Made by a program: the position numbers and the translations under genes. Of a stretch of DNA of 64,000 bases, positions 22,476-33,467 are shown one piece after another. The first letter of the stretch is position 1; each line of letters starts with the position of its first letter. The notes beneath the pieces were generated by a model that saw only the letters and a program-made list of their open reading frames with translations, was not told the origin of the DNA and searched no databases. This stretch comes from Heterobasidion occidentale (lineage: Eukaryota; Basidiomycota; Agaricomycetes; Russulales; Bondarzewiaceae): positions 2,976,001 to 3,040,000 of the forward strand of contig JBCAQO010000004.1 in the NCBI GenBank assembly GCA_039111635.1. The letters run 5' to 3'.

Positions 22476-24141
22476 TCAGTCATCGGGCACAAAGTCAACC
22501 GACACCGACATTTCAGAATCATCGGCCTCCGACGAATCCTCGACCAGGACAACGTCCGAAGGCGCGGAAGGACCCGACCGAGCCTCAAGGGCCTCCAACT
22601 CGACCCTCCACATTGTAATCGACCGGGCCAAGAAGGCGCGCGATCCCTCAGCCCACAGCAATCCGATATCTGATCTCAGACGCGACACCATTGGCAACGG
22701 ACGGCGATAGGCGAGAAAGCTCGTGGGAAGGGGCGGCGGTAGCGGTCGGGCGAGTAGAGCGACTGGAGCGAGAGGGGACAGGAAGGTGCTGGGTGATAGT
22801 CGGAAGGCGCTTGACCGGCTTCCTGCTCCGAACGGCTGCACAATGATGAGCTCAACTATCAGGATCTCCGACGACCACAAACCATTTGACAGGGCGATAC
22901 TCACGCCAGCCGGCCGCACAGGGACCAAGTACCTCCACCTTGCGCTTCTTCGTCGGCCGCTCATTCTCCACCGACTTCTCCCCCGACTTCGCCTTTGCCT
23001 TTGCTTTCCCCTTCTCCTTCGGCGTCCACCCAGGCTGGAAGCTACACCCCTTGCGCTCTTTCGGCGCACTTAAGAATGAGACCTGGCCCGGTCGGGTGAA
23101 GCCCCGAGGGGCAACCGTGGCGAACTCGGTCGCGCACCGATGGCAAGCGTACTCGGCCTGGAAGAGGAAGTGTCAGCAAGCAACAGAGGCGGCAAGAGGG
23201 AGGGGACTTACAAGAACGTCACCAGGCAACAGGCCCGGAGGATCCTGCAGCAGCTTCCCGGCTCCGTTCCGCTCTTCTGGGGACCGAACGGGCGACATTC
23301 GGCCCTATTTTTTTTTTGTGTTTTGTTTTTTGGTTTCCAGGACCGAGCGGGAGGACCACCCGACCTTCGGTCGGTGTTCGCTGCCGAGCGAACTCAACGA
23401 TGACGGCGCCGGCGCGCTGCTTTCCCTTCAAATCAGCCGAAGGAGTAGGGAGGGTCGGGTCCACGCTCATGCGATCCATGGCCTCAGTCGTGGAAGCGAG
23501 GTCGGCGTCGGCAGGAAGAGGATCGAGAAGGGAAGAAGAAGCGGCGGGAGCGGGAGAGGGAGGAAGGAAGAGAGGGAGAAGGCCAGCGGACTCTGCCTCC
23601 AGCACGGCCAATTGTCGGTTCCCCTCGTCCGGATCAACTGACCCACTAAACATAGCCTCCACCAAGGCCTCCTGACGCCGCTGACGATCTTCTTCAGCAA
23701 ACCGATGGGCAGCGGCAGCCTGCGCCTCTCGTGCTTCATCGGCCTCACGTTCGGCAGCAGCCACCCGCGCAACCTCTTCAGCTAAAGCCTGTTGGTCGGC
23801 GGCTTGTCGTTGTTGGAGTGTCGCAAAGTGGGCCGCTCGCTGCGGCAGAATACGCGTTCCCCAGACCAGCCAGTCGTCCGTGGCCATATGATCGAGGCCA
23901 CGCTCGGCCTCTGCGATCCAGGCGGCGAGTTCGGGCACGTCTTGCCCACGCGCCGAACGGTCGAAAACAGCCTGAAAAGACGTCAGCAGCCAGCAGCAAC
24001 AAACGAAAAAGGCCAACTTACCACTTGTTTGGCGAACCCCTGCGCCCAGGCCTCGTAATCCTCGTACTCGGCGGCACCGTCGGGAAGGGAGAGCATGTAC
24101 TCCCCGAGCTTGGTTTTGAGGACAGAAAGGATGGAGGACAT
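22476..24141 (-). CDS. Spliced antisense gene carried by B1, unknown function
   Basis: Five exons can be joined on the minus strand: 24141-24022, 23971-23360, 23304-23212, 23157-22905 and 22855-22476. They total 1458 nt (485 residues) and keep one frame through four introns of 49-55 nt. Donors are GTAAGT, GTGGTC, GTAAGT and GTGAGT, and acceptors are AG. The protein starts MSSILSVLKTKLGEYM. It has a long charged coiled-coil-like stretch (AADQQALAEEVARVAAAERE), a C-x2-C segment (YACHRCATEFA) followed by KGCSFQPGW, a lysine-rich stretch (KEKGKAKAKAKSGEK), and an acidic end. I do not recognise the family. It lies between pol and the 3' LTR on the strand opposite gag-pol, within 34-bp direct repeats, so it is an accessory or captured gene of the element. 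The weakest splice call is the GTGGTC donor. Confidence 0.7.
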
Positions 24142-24615
24142 GCTGGGAAGGCCGAAAGGGTTCGGACGAGGAGATGAAGCGGCAGGAGGGTGGCGATGAG
24201 TGACTTAGTCACTGGAGAATCAACGATCGGCAGGTGATTATGGTCACCTGACAAAGCCCCGTGCCACTGCGCTCGGCACAGACCGCGATACGCGCCACCG
24301 CTCTTTGCCGACACGCTCTCACACCAGCGTCCAGTTGGGGCACTCTAGGTCTCAGCCACTTCCTCACCTAATCAGTTGCCACGCCACAGGACCTTGCCGA
24401 CTCAGCCCCGGTCTCTCTTGCACACCGACCTGGTCCTTTCTACGATATATTTTTGCCGATTATTCACCGCAGCCACATCTCCCACCTCCGCTCCATTTTC
24501 CACGCCACAGCTATTCTTTCACGCCATCGCTTGTTGCCGACTCTTTCCCACATCCACGCCTCCGCTCCATTTTCCACGCCACTTTTTCCGCTCCAACTCA
24601 TAGCCACCAACCACT
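24142..24615 (-). promoter_or_regulatory. Upstream region of the antisense gene
   Basis: About 470 bp between the start codon at 24141 and the second direct repeat. No ORF is convincing, and the only place for the promoter of the antisense gene is here. No clear TATA box was found. Confidence 0.35.
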
Positions 24616-24650
24616 GACTGAGGACAGTCAGGATTTCAGTAGGGAGGAGA
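24616..24650 (+). other. B1 direct repeat 2 with polypurine tract
   Basis: Second copy of the 34-bp repeat. AGGGAGGAGA at 24641-24650 is directly followed by the LTR start TGATGAGC, so this is the working polypurine tract. Confidence 0.8.
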
Positions 24651-25726
24651 TGATGAGCATGCACCCGCGCTAGGGTCCGAGGGAGGTATTTGGGAAGCTT
24701 TGGGGAGATACCGAACAGCGCTAGACGAATACCGAAGACGCCGACTCGCACCGAACACGGTTGGTCCCTACCCGACCGACCGCAAGCCACCGAAGGACGT
24801 TCGGCAGCACTTGGGTCAGTTCGCTTACACTTCACATACTTACCATAACCGCACAGGAGTGTTACAATAGGTGTTTACGAGATCGGAGCCAGTATTCCGG
24901 GTCGGCCGATGTGCTCCGTGAGTCGGTCGCTCCTTATCGCTTATCTTCCCGACTTCCACATGGTCGGTCAAAGGTGATCTTGCACCATTACTTGGCCACC
25001 CTGGTCGTACGTTACTTCCTTCCTATTTCATTGGTTCTCCAACGCCTGTTCCTGCTACCTACGCTCGGGCGACGGATCCCGAACGGTCGGGATTTCGCCA
25101 TCGCTGATTAACTTTTACCTTATCACCTTCGGAACCCATATGGACATCTCACCTACCTTCTTATCTTCTCTGTTCGCTAGGGCTTGGCGCCCAGTCGACA
25201 TCTACTCTCATTTCTTGTTCAATATCTTACTTAGGGGCTCTGTTTACTATAAAAACCTACATACAACTCTGGAATAAACCAGCTTTCGCACCCCACAGTT
25301 CAGAGCTCATTCGCACTCGTCTCAACCATCAAAATCGTCTTCGTCGACTCCCGAAAACTTGTCATCCTCGTCGTTTGGCCTTGTTCGCGTTCGTACTCGT
25401 CTCTTCGCTCGTACCCCTCGTCCTCCCTCGTATATTGTCAGAGTCCTGTGTGGCTCTTGAAGCACGTAGTTGTCGGTCGCGACACTACTTTCTCGTTACC
25501 GACCGAATCCCCGACTTGACCGACCGAACGTTCGGTCGGTGTTCGACGCAGTCCCGAAACCGTTCGGGCGCTATAATCTCACACTCCTCGCTGCTTCTCA
25601 GTACGCCATCGATTTCTAAAGTCATCACTAACAATTCCTTGTGTATTAGATACTAGCTCCAGCACCCCTGCATTAGAGGTTGTTTTGGTGTTGTGCTCGG
25701 CACTTAGAGCCACCTCTAGCGTATCA
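24651..25726 (+). repeat. B1 3' LTR
   Basis: 1076 bp, from TGATGAGCATGC to CTAGCGTATCA, ends forming TGAT/ATCA. It matches the inverted B2 5' LTR at 30607-31686. It is followed directly by CCGGT of the B2 pol sequence, the likely target site. Confidence 0.93.
25248..25278 (+). promoter_or_regulatory. B LTR TATA box and polyadenylation signal
   Basis: TATAAAAA at 25248 is followed about 25 bp later by AATAAA at 25273-25278. The spacing places the transcript start near or after the signal. The same pair is present in the B2 LTR. Confidence 0.6.
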
Positions 25727-27876
25727 CCGGTATCGGTCAAGTGGTCGCCTACGAGCAAGGAGGTGAAGATGGCGGTTGTCAAGGTTGAGTTGGCGGTGGG
25801 GAACATGTTGTTGATTTGATGGAGGAAGCCGTAGAGATTGTCAATCCAGTCGTCAAAGTTGTCTTCAGGTTCGGGTCAATCAGAGGGTTGTGGTGGTCTT
25901 TGGGAGAGACCATCGGGGCCGTGAGAGGTACCGGGGACGTGGACAAGTGTGAAATGGAAGGTGAGGATGGAGACGATCCACCGATTGATGCTGGCGCTGG
26001 GTTCGAGATCCAGGTTAGTGAGCATGCCCTTGATGTAGCGTGCATCTACTTCGACTATTAGGTTCCGAACGCCGATGAGGTACATTTTGAGCGATCGGAG
26101 GGCGTGGAAGAGGCCATAGAGCTCGAGCTTGGGCTGGGAGAATTGCGATTCGCGATCGTTTAGGGTGATGGAGCCAAATCAAGCGTAGTACCAAACCTGG
26201 GGATTGTTGAGCGCACATTGACAGAGGTGGAAGCTGACCGCGATTTGTGAGGTATCGACGGCGAGGATGACGTTCGCTGCCAACCCATAGTCGATCGGCT
26301 GGAGGGCTGGCGATTCGAGAAGTGCCGAACGAAGGTCATCCTGGGCCGCTATCTGGTCTGGGCCAAAAATGAACGGAAAATCCTTGCGCGTTAACATCGT
26401 CAGTGCGTGCACTCGGTGTGCGAAATTCCGAATGAAGATCCGAACGACACCGATCGTCCCCAAGAACACCCAAACATCTGAGAGATCCCTGCAAGGTCCC
26501 CACTTCATAATCGATTCTACCCTCAACTCGTCTGGTAGCCTTCCCTTGTACGTGCACCGATGGCCGACCACCATGATTTCGGCTGCGCAGAGCATCACCT
26601 TGTGTCCCGAAAATGTTCCTCCACTGTACTTCATCTGCTGAACCACCCAATTGAGACCTTGAAAGTGCTCCCACACAAACCGTCGTACACCAGGGTTGTT
26701 GGGATGTGTCTCGAAGCTGCCGTTTGGAAGTTCGTATCTAGTCGGTGGACCACGAATTGGGACGTTGTCGATGAAAGGAATAGTGGTGTTGGGGATTTCC
26801 AGCTGGAGGATGTGGGTGACGTCATCGTGGAAGATAGGTACCGAATTCGTCCATCCCATGGACAAGGTGACGAGTCGGTGGGCGCCGAATGGGGTCTGGA
26901 AGGTGGTGAAGTCACGAGATGATTCGGCGAGCCCTTGTTTGTCATAGCCAACATAGAGGTCCAGAATGCCGCCGCAAGCGCGAGCTGCAAACTGTTCAGC
27001 GATCTGATCGGTATATGGGGGCACACCTGAATGCTAGATGGTGACCGCGTTCAGGGGTTCGAGGCTGTGGATGATTCGGAGTTTGGTCCCAGTGGAGGTG
27101 CTATTTGTCTTCTTGACGACTGTAAACCAACACGATCGGTAAGACAAATTTGACGGCTCATAGACTCCAGCGGCGATCTTTGTTTTGATGAGTTGGCATA
27201 CTTCGTCATAGATGCCTGGCGGAATCGGGATGTTGCGTTGAACCCAGGGCTTGTGTTTGACCACCGGCATATTAACTGGCGGGAAGAAGTCCTCGCGGAA
27301 ACGTCCACATTCCGAATCATCCCAGGTGAATCCCATCTCTTGTAGGCACATAAAGTGGTGCATGAGCTGTCGTTCGGCTGGCCAAAGGAAGTCGTCAGAA
27401 TGGACTTTGTCGATGAGGTCGCATCGTTCGGTGGTGTATCTGCCGGTCGGTGTGAATGGTGGAGGGTTCGGTATCAGCATTGGCAGGGTAGCGAGAGGGT
27501 CACCAATGATGTTCCGAACAATTCGGAACTTTTCGGGGAGGTCGGCCAAGACTGGCTGTGTTTTCTGTGCGACTGGTTTGTACTTGCGCTTGGCGGCGAA
27601 GATGGCGACCGGGTTGGCGATATTAGTGGGATGAGAAGAACCTGGGGCGACTGAGGAAAAGAAGGATGACATATCGAAATTGAGATTGTTTTTGAGATGA
27701 TTTTTGGGCCCCAAATCGGAGGCCATAATGTACTTGAGATGGAGATCGCGATGAGAGGGAAATGGAGAATGGAAATCTGAGGATGCTTCAATAAGTGGGA
27801 AATTGGGGGTATCATGATTGGTGGAAATGATCAGTGCAACTTCTCCTTGATCCTGGATCAATTCATCGAGTCGTGA
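25727..27876 (-). pseudogene. B2 pol: RT and RNase H, inactive
   Basis: Aligns with 18346-20497 of B1. The RT active site reads FIDN instead of FIDD (about 26772), removing a catalytic aspartate. CAG-to-TAG (27034-27036) and CGA-to-TGA (26179-26181) stop codons are added relative to B1. Many arginine codons have become tryptophan or glutamine, as in LNWVVQQMKY against LNRVVQRMKY. The 5' end of the frame follows the -1 slippage site at 27876-27882. It stops at 25727, where B1 inserted. Confidence 0.9.
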
Positions 27877-30101
27877 AAACCCGCCTGTCTTCGGTGAAGA
27901 ACTCGAGGGGGTCCTCGCCTGATTGTCAGAATGGTCGCTCGTCGCCCTGTGTTTGGGTCGCTGATGGTGATCGTCTGGTCTTTGTTTGAATAATTTTTGA
28001 CAATACTTTCGGTGAGGATGTCAAAGGGCCGACCAAGGAGAACATTGTAGGCGGGGTTCCGAATGATGTGGACTTGCAGGTACAGGGTGATGTCGCCGAT
28101 GAGGAACAGAATGTTGCGTGCCAGGCCCGAGGATCTGTCAATTTCCCCGTTCACCGACTGCATATTAAGGACAATTTCAAGGTCGTAGATGAGCGCCAAT
28201 TCGTTGCAGATGCCTTCGGACATGGCAATGACTTGTGAACCTGGATCAATGATGCATTCGACTTCTTGCTAATGATCAACGAGGGGAACGATGGACCTTA
28301 GGGCAGACAATTCTTTAGCGACTATCAACGGCTGAGGAACCTGACCGGGCTGAAGACTTTTCAGATATGTCTCATATGTGTCGGGGATGATGATCGCGCC
28401 CGGCGGAGGTGTTTCCGGCTGGTGAAGGACATTGACAAAGGAGGAAACGGTCAGGCAAGTCAGTGGTTTGAGGTCATCGATGGCGTAGGGTAGATCAGCG
28501 TCTTGGTAGAAGGTCCGAACATTGCTGGCGTCCTTGGCAGGTGATTGGCGCGCCGATGTGGCTTCCCTGACTTGCGAACGGACCTTGGCAGAGAGAGAGA
28601 GTAGTTCACGATGGGTAAGTGTCACCTGGGTGGCCATCGCTCTGTTATAAACCTCAGCTGCTACCTTCTCATTGTAGATCGGCGCCGTAGTCTTGTAGGC
28701 CGGAGCGTCCTTCTTTGCCGATGGTATCTTTGCCGGGGCTCCCATGTTGTGTTTGTGTGGCGGTGCATAGGTGGCATCTGGAGCTTTGGCATAGAGGTGG
28801 ATCGGAGCGTCATCCTTGGCTGGTACCGGTGGCGGTTGCTGCGTTGGAGTGGTCGGTCGGGGGTCAGGTTTGGGAGTGTCGGTCCTGGCGCGTTGTTTGG
28901 GGACTGGTGATGGGGCAGGTGCCGAATGCCCAGTCTGTGCCATTTCACGTGCCCTGGCACCCCGCGTTCGGAGCGCGAATAGTTTGTGTTCGAGGCTGGC
29001 GATTCGCTGGACATCAGTGAGCTGATAAGTCGGGGTGACATCCAGTAGTGAAGGTGAATCGTGTTGGGAGGCTATCGTCATCGGGTGAGTCGGTGCCGCA
29101 TTTACCGTAAACATCATCTGCCCGGTCGCAAGCTGGCCGGGATTCCTGCGGTGCCATTCGACAACTCTATCCTTCAGATTACCACCCGTTATTTCTCTGG
29201 GTACAAATGCCCCGCTTGATAATACAACCTTTCCATCAATATTCCTCTTGCATTTGCCGATTCGGATGTATTCTGTGACCTCTGGACAGGCTCGCATGAA
29301 GTGTTCGGGGCTGCCGCAAAACATGCAGTTGTCGCCGCCTTGTCCTGGCTGTCGGGATGGTCGGTCGGCAGGCCTGGATGTTCCTTGAGCTGCTATGGCC
29401 TTGACGAAGGTGTTGGTGAGTCGCTCAAACATGGTCGCCAGATCTTCGGCCTTGATTGCATTGGCGGGTGCGGCGGGAGCTGGTCGGGACATGTTGGTTG
29501 ATGTAGCACTGTAGGCGGCCGTTGTGCCATGCAAGACAAATCGGGCCACGTCGTGGATGTCCTGGAGATTGTACGGGTCGTCTGGGAAATGGTCGGGGAA
29601 CTTCAGTTGTAATCGCTGAGAGATTCTTGCCCATAGCTCCGGTTGGAATCCTTTGGCGAAGGCGCGTCCTTGTTCGGCGACCGAGATCCTTGCCTTGCTG
29701 AGGAGGAATACCGTGATCGCAAGGAATCGCTGATGATAGTCGCCAAGTTTGCTGAGAGACAAGATGCCGATCCTACTTGTTTCGCTGACTAACTTGTCCA
29801 TATCCAATACCGACCATTTGCGTTCTTCCTCCGATCCGGGGTACAGCCTGTAGACCTCTTCGCAAAAGTCCTTGAATGTCTTTGCGGCGTCAGTGAAAGT
29901 GGTGAGGGATTCCCAAAGCTCGCAGGTGTCAACATCTAGAAATCGGCAAGTGTGCTTCTTCCTCTCCTGTTCGTCTACTACTGCCGAGCGAACGAAGTGG
30001 AAGTCCAGATCGGCGAAATATCGTCTCAGTTCGCGGGGTTGATGGGGGTCAAAGGTCAGGGCTGTCCGATCTCCACGAGCGGGCATGGATGGGGTCGCCA
30101 T
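27858..30101 (-). pseudogene. B2 gag-protease
   Basis: Starts MATPSMPARGDRT at 30101. The frame is open further upstream through the primer-binding site into the LTR. Capsid, knuckle CMFCGSPEHFMRAC and linker are continuous to TAG at 28269-28271. That TAG is a C-to-T change of the CAG found in B1, just before the protease core. The protease frame continues to TGA at 27858 with the same ending DSMN as B1. This copy shows the true gag frame where B1 has an indel. Confidence 0.88.
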
Positions 30102-30585
30102 AGTGAGAAAGTCAAAGGTGGGGGAGAAGGTGTTGTTTGTGAAAGGGATCGGAGATGGAGTCGCTGGTTCGAAGGAAAGTTCTAGGGTAGTTGGTCGGAC
30201 AGTCGGCAACCAGAAGACGGGGCTGCGTGGGATTAACGGGGAGATCGAGTCGTGGAGAGATGGTATAGGAGATGGAGGTGATTGTTCTAGGAGCGCAAGA
30301 TCGAGGATGGGGGAAATCAGCGGGAGTAGCGATTGGTTCGGCAACAAAGGTGGGGTTAAGAAGAAAGTAGAGTGGGGTGGTGGCGAGAGCGGTGGCGAGG
30401 ATTCGAGGTTAAGATAATGATGATGAGATAGGTGTTCTGGGACTATATCGGCATCTCCGAACAGGCTTCGGTCAGTAGTAGTCTCCTGAGTATTGAAGCT
30501 GTCGATAACTGCTTGTTGTTCTTTGCACTCCGCTGTTGATCGGGAAGAGCAACGTAGATTCCTTGAGGTAATTTTGAATACTAAC

Positions 30586-30603
30586 CCCTCACAGTGGGCT
30601 CCA
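30586..30603 (-). other. B2 primer-binding site (tRNA type)
   Basis: Three T residues after the LTR end, the minus strand reads TGGAGCCCACTGTGAGGG. It begins with TGG as expected for the CCA end of a tRNA. The primer tRNA was not identified. This contrasts with the self-priming layout of family A. Confidence 0.6.
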
Positions 30604-30606
30604 AAA

Positions 30607-31686
30607 TGATACGCTAGAGGTGGCTCTAAGTGCCGAGCACAACACCAAAACAACCTCTAATGCAGGGGTGCTGGAGCTAGTATCTGATACACAAGGAATC
30701 ATTAGTTAGGACTTGAGAAAGCAAGGGTGCACTGAAGAGTAATGAGAAGGGTGAGATTAAAGCGCCCGAATGGTTTCGGGACTGCACCAAACAGCGACCG
30801 AACATTCGGTTGGTCAGGTTGGGTCGGGGAGTTGATCAGTAACAAGAGGGTAGTGTTGCGATTGACAACTACATGCTTCAAGAGTCACACGGGACTCTGA
30901 CAATATACGAAGACGAACGAGGGGTACGAGCAAAGGGACGAGTACGAACGCGAACGAGGCCGAATGACGAGTAGGACAAGTTTGCTAAAGTCGGCAAAGG
31001 CGATTTCAATGTTTGAGACGAGTGCGAATGAGCTCTGAACTGTGGGGTGCGAAAGCTGGTTTATTCTAGAGTTGTATGTAGGGTTTTATAGTAAACGGAG
31101 CCCTAAGTAAAATATTGAAATGAGAAATGAGAGTAAGTACCAAACGAGCGCCAAGACCCAGTGAACAGCAAAGATAAGAAGGTAGGTGAAATGTCCATAT
31201 GGGTCCCAAAGGCAATAAGGTAAAAGTCTATCAGCGATGACAAAATCCTGAACGTTCGGTATCCATCATCTGAGCATAGGTAGCAGGAACAGGCGTTGGT
31301 GAACCAATGAAAATAAGGAAATAGTAACGTACGACTAGGGTGGCCAAGTAATGGTGCAAGATTGTGTTTGACCAACCATGCGGAAGTTGGGAAGATAAGC
31401 GATAAGGACCGACCTACTCCCGGAGCACATCAGCCAAAACGGACTACTGGCTCCAATCTCGTAAACACCTATCGTAACACTCCTGTGCGGTCATGGTAAG
31501 TACGTGAAGTGTGGGCAAACTGACCCAAGTGCTGCCAAACATCCTTCGGTGGCTTGCGGCCAGTCGGGTAGGGACCGACCGTGTTCGGTAATAGTTGGTG
31601 TCTTTGGTACGCGTCCAGAGCTGGTCGGCTTCTCCAAAGCTTCCCAAATACCTTCCCCGGACCCCAGAGTGGGTGCATGCTCATCA
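30607..31686 (-). repeat. B2 5' LTR
   Basis: 1080 bp, the inverse of 24651-25726, with the same TGAT/ATCA ends, TATA box and AATAAA. It is more diverged from the B1 LTR than the A1 LTRs are from each other. Confidence 0.92.
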
Positions 31687-32521
31687 GTGTCCTAATACGT
31701 GCTTCAGACGTGAATGGATGGGCTGGTCAAGTGCTTCGGACGTGATTCAGACTCGGACTGATCTTGATAACTCATTACCATTGACATGCTAACTGCATGA
31801 ATGCCTACTTACTGTTCCTGGTTCTTAATATGGACAGACATTGGTTCCTGGCCCTGTCCCTGGTTCCTGATCAATCATGATGTGGCTAGACATTTGATAT
31901 GGATGTGGACAGACATTAGTGATCTTGTACTATACTTAGATTGATGACACATCTTCACTTATGGATCTCGATTGTTTACTTTGGTACCTGAGAAGTGCAC
32001 AGACCAGATCTTGATCCGGCCCTAGATACTTCTTTGTATAAATAGGCGAGATGAGCTTCTAAGAAGCTCAGCTCATTCACCTGTAATACACTTGATCTCT
32101 GCACTGCGCCCAGTGTCTGGCTACCTTCCTAGCCCATACTTCGTGATCTCTGTCAGATCTGAGAATCCTTTGTATGGTCTGACGATGCACTGGCTTTGTC
32201 TCCCTTCTCTTCTCTCCCTCTCTTCACCCACTACTACACTGGCCTCGCCGCCTTCCATGTTCTCAGTTGGACCCCCCCTAGTGTCATCTGTTGAACAGGA
32301 GAAGATCATCCAGTTCCACCTCATCATCGAGAAGACCTCAAAGACCATCTTCTCAACCTCTTTGAGGACAAAGCAGACAGTGACCCTGAATTCCTCCAAA
32401 GAGCACAGAGACAATCAATTGTCTTCATTCATTGGAGTCTACAACTCTACGACACTGTGGATGTATTAGCCTAGGGATTCCCTTCGTGCATTGGTGCACG
32501 TGATAGGTCTCTGACCTAACA
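31687..32521 (+). repeat. A3: diverged family-A LTR cut by B2
   Basis: Matches the A LTR from its base 11 onward (GTGTCCTAATACG against GCGTCCTAACACG) to the end CTGACCTAACA. The first ten bases are missing because B2 inserted there. GTGTC may be the B2 target duplication. What follows (32522 on) is not A internal sequence, so this is a solo LTR or the 3' LTR of an older copy. C-to-T changes are frequent, for example AGCTCATTCA for AGCTCGTTCA. It keeps a better TATA box (TATAAATA) than A1. Confidence 0.88.
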
Positions 32522-33467
32522 CAAAGGCTACAGTGCTCCTCACATCTCCAGGGCCCAATCACTGCCTTCACCGCTGAATAATCAGCTTCACCGATTGGAT
32601 CCAGAGACACCTGGCTGCCCATACAATGAAGCATTGCTTTGGTGTGGAAGACATTGGCTGTGGGGCTTGAGATGAGGTCTATGAGGAGCTGTGTATAATG
32701 TACTACTGTATTCTGCAAATTGCACAAAAAATCTGATCATATTGATCTATCTGATGCTTTTTGAAAGCATTCTAAGAGTTTCCGAGAGCACAGCTGCATT
32801 CATTATGACATTAGGCTTATATCAAGGTAGCTACTATGAGCAAGTCATCGGAAAGACAAAAATTTTTGGGCCTTTTCACTTGGTCTTATAGCTTATTTTG
32901 ACGTCTTTTAGCTTAAGCTCCGTCTTGATGATATAGACCTGTTTGTCCAAAAGACAGCTTCCTTATCATTTTTTGTGTCTCATACTGTCTTATCTCACTT
33001 ATCGAGCCATATAAGACAAAAAGACAACTTGTGTATTTCCTGATGCTTCCAGCAGGCTCTATATCTCATGCCAATGGATAAGCATGCTAGCTCTGGCTAG
33101 CCAGGATTCTCACTGGGAATTATTGTCAACAAACCTGGGACCTAAAGGTGCCAGGAATTGTATCACCCCATAGCCACACCCCTCTTTGTTTTGTTGGATA
33201 AGTCTCAGTTAGATACCATATGTCACTGCCGAGTCACCCCATGTGATGTTGTCGAGTATGGGCGAGGCCTACCTTAGTTCATGTTGTAAGTGCCTCACAG
33301 TGCTTTCAGCAGTCTTTCGAAAATAGGCGGTGCTTGCCAGTAGCTGCCGGTCAACTCACTCGCAGCATACGTGAAGACTCCATATTACCAATGTTCTTAG
33401 AACAGTTATTAAGTAGCGATGGGTATACCTAAGTTACATTCCTTCGTAGAAAGAGGTATATGAGCAT
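32522..33467. other. Boundary between the transposon nest and the gene-rich region
   Basis: AT-rich and without a convincing gene. A minus-strand frame near 32727-32525 (LQNTVVHYTQLLIDLISSPT) looks like a coding relic but was not identified. Direct neighbourhood of A3 makes transposon debris likely. Confidence 0.4.

Larger units (their letters stand above)
15874..25726 (+). mobile_element. Ty3/gypsy element B1 (5' end outside the window)
   Basis: This second retrotransposon family is read on the plus strand: gag with CCHC, protease, RT, RNase H, integrase with H2C2, D-D-E and a YLGP module, then about 2.6 kb of extra sequence with an antisense gene, a polypurine tract and a 1076-bp 3' LTR. 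Its 5' LTR and the first few hundred bases are left of the window because A2 inserted upstream of the gag start. The 3' LTR abuts the interrupted pol of B2, so B1 inserted into B2. No chromodomain was seen. Confidence 0.93.
25727..31686 (-). mobile_element. Ty3/gypsy element B2, truncated and decayed
   Basis: A minus-strand copy of family B with 5' LTR, primer-binding site, gag-protease and pol as far as the linker after RNase H, where B1 interrupts it. The remaining integrase and 3' LTR would lie left of the window. Compared with B1 it has many C-to-T and G-to-A changes, including three nonsense codons and a lost RT aspartate, so it is older and dead. Its 5' LTR abuts A3, into which B2 inserted. 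Confidence 0.93.

Noticed and set aside
23219..24016. Single 265-codon frame starting MAFFVCCCW on the minus strand
   Set aside because: Its first residues read through a GTAAGT...TTTTCAG intron. The spliced model starting at 24141 explains it better and continues into three more exons.
22031..24649. Second LTR pair nested within B1
   Set aside because: The repeats are only 34 bp and contain the polypurine tract rather than TG...CA LTR ends, so they are not LTRs of another element.
32121..32727. Minus-strand frames over A3 and its flank as a gene
   Set aside because: Mostly the reverse of the LTR. Only the part beyond 32522 may be a coding relic and it is too short to name.
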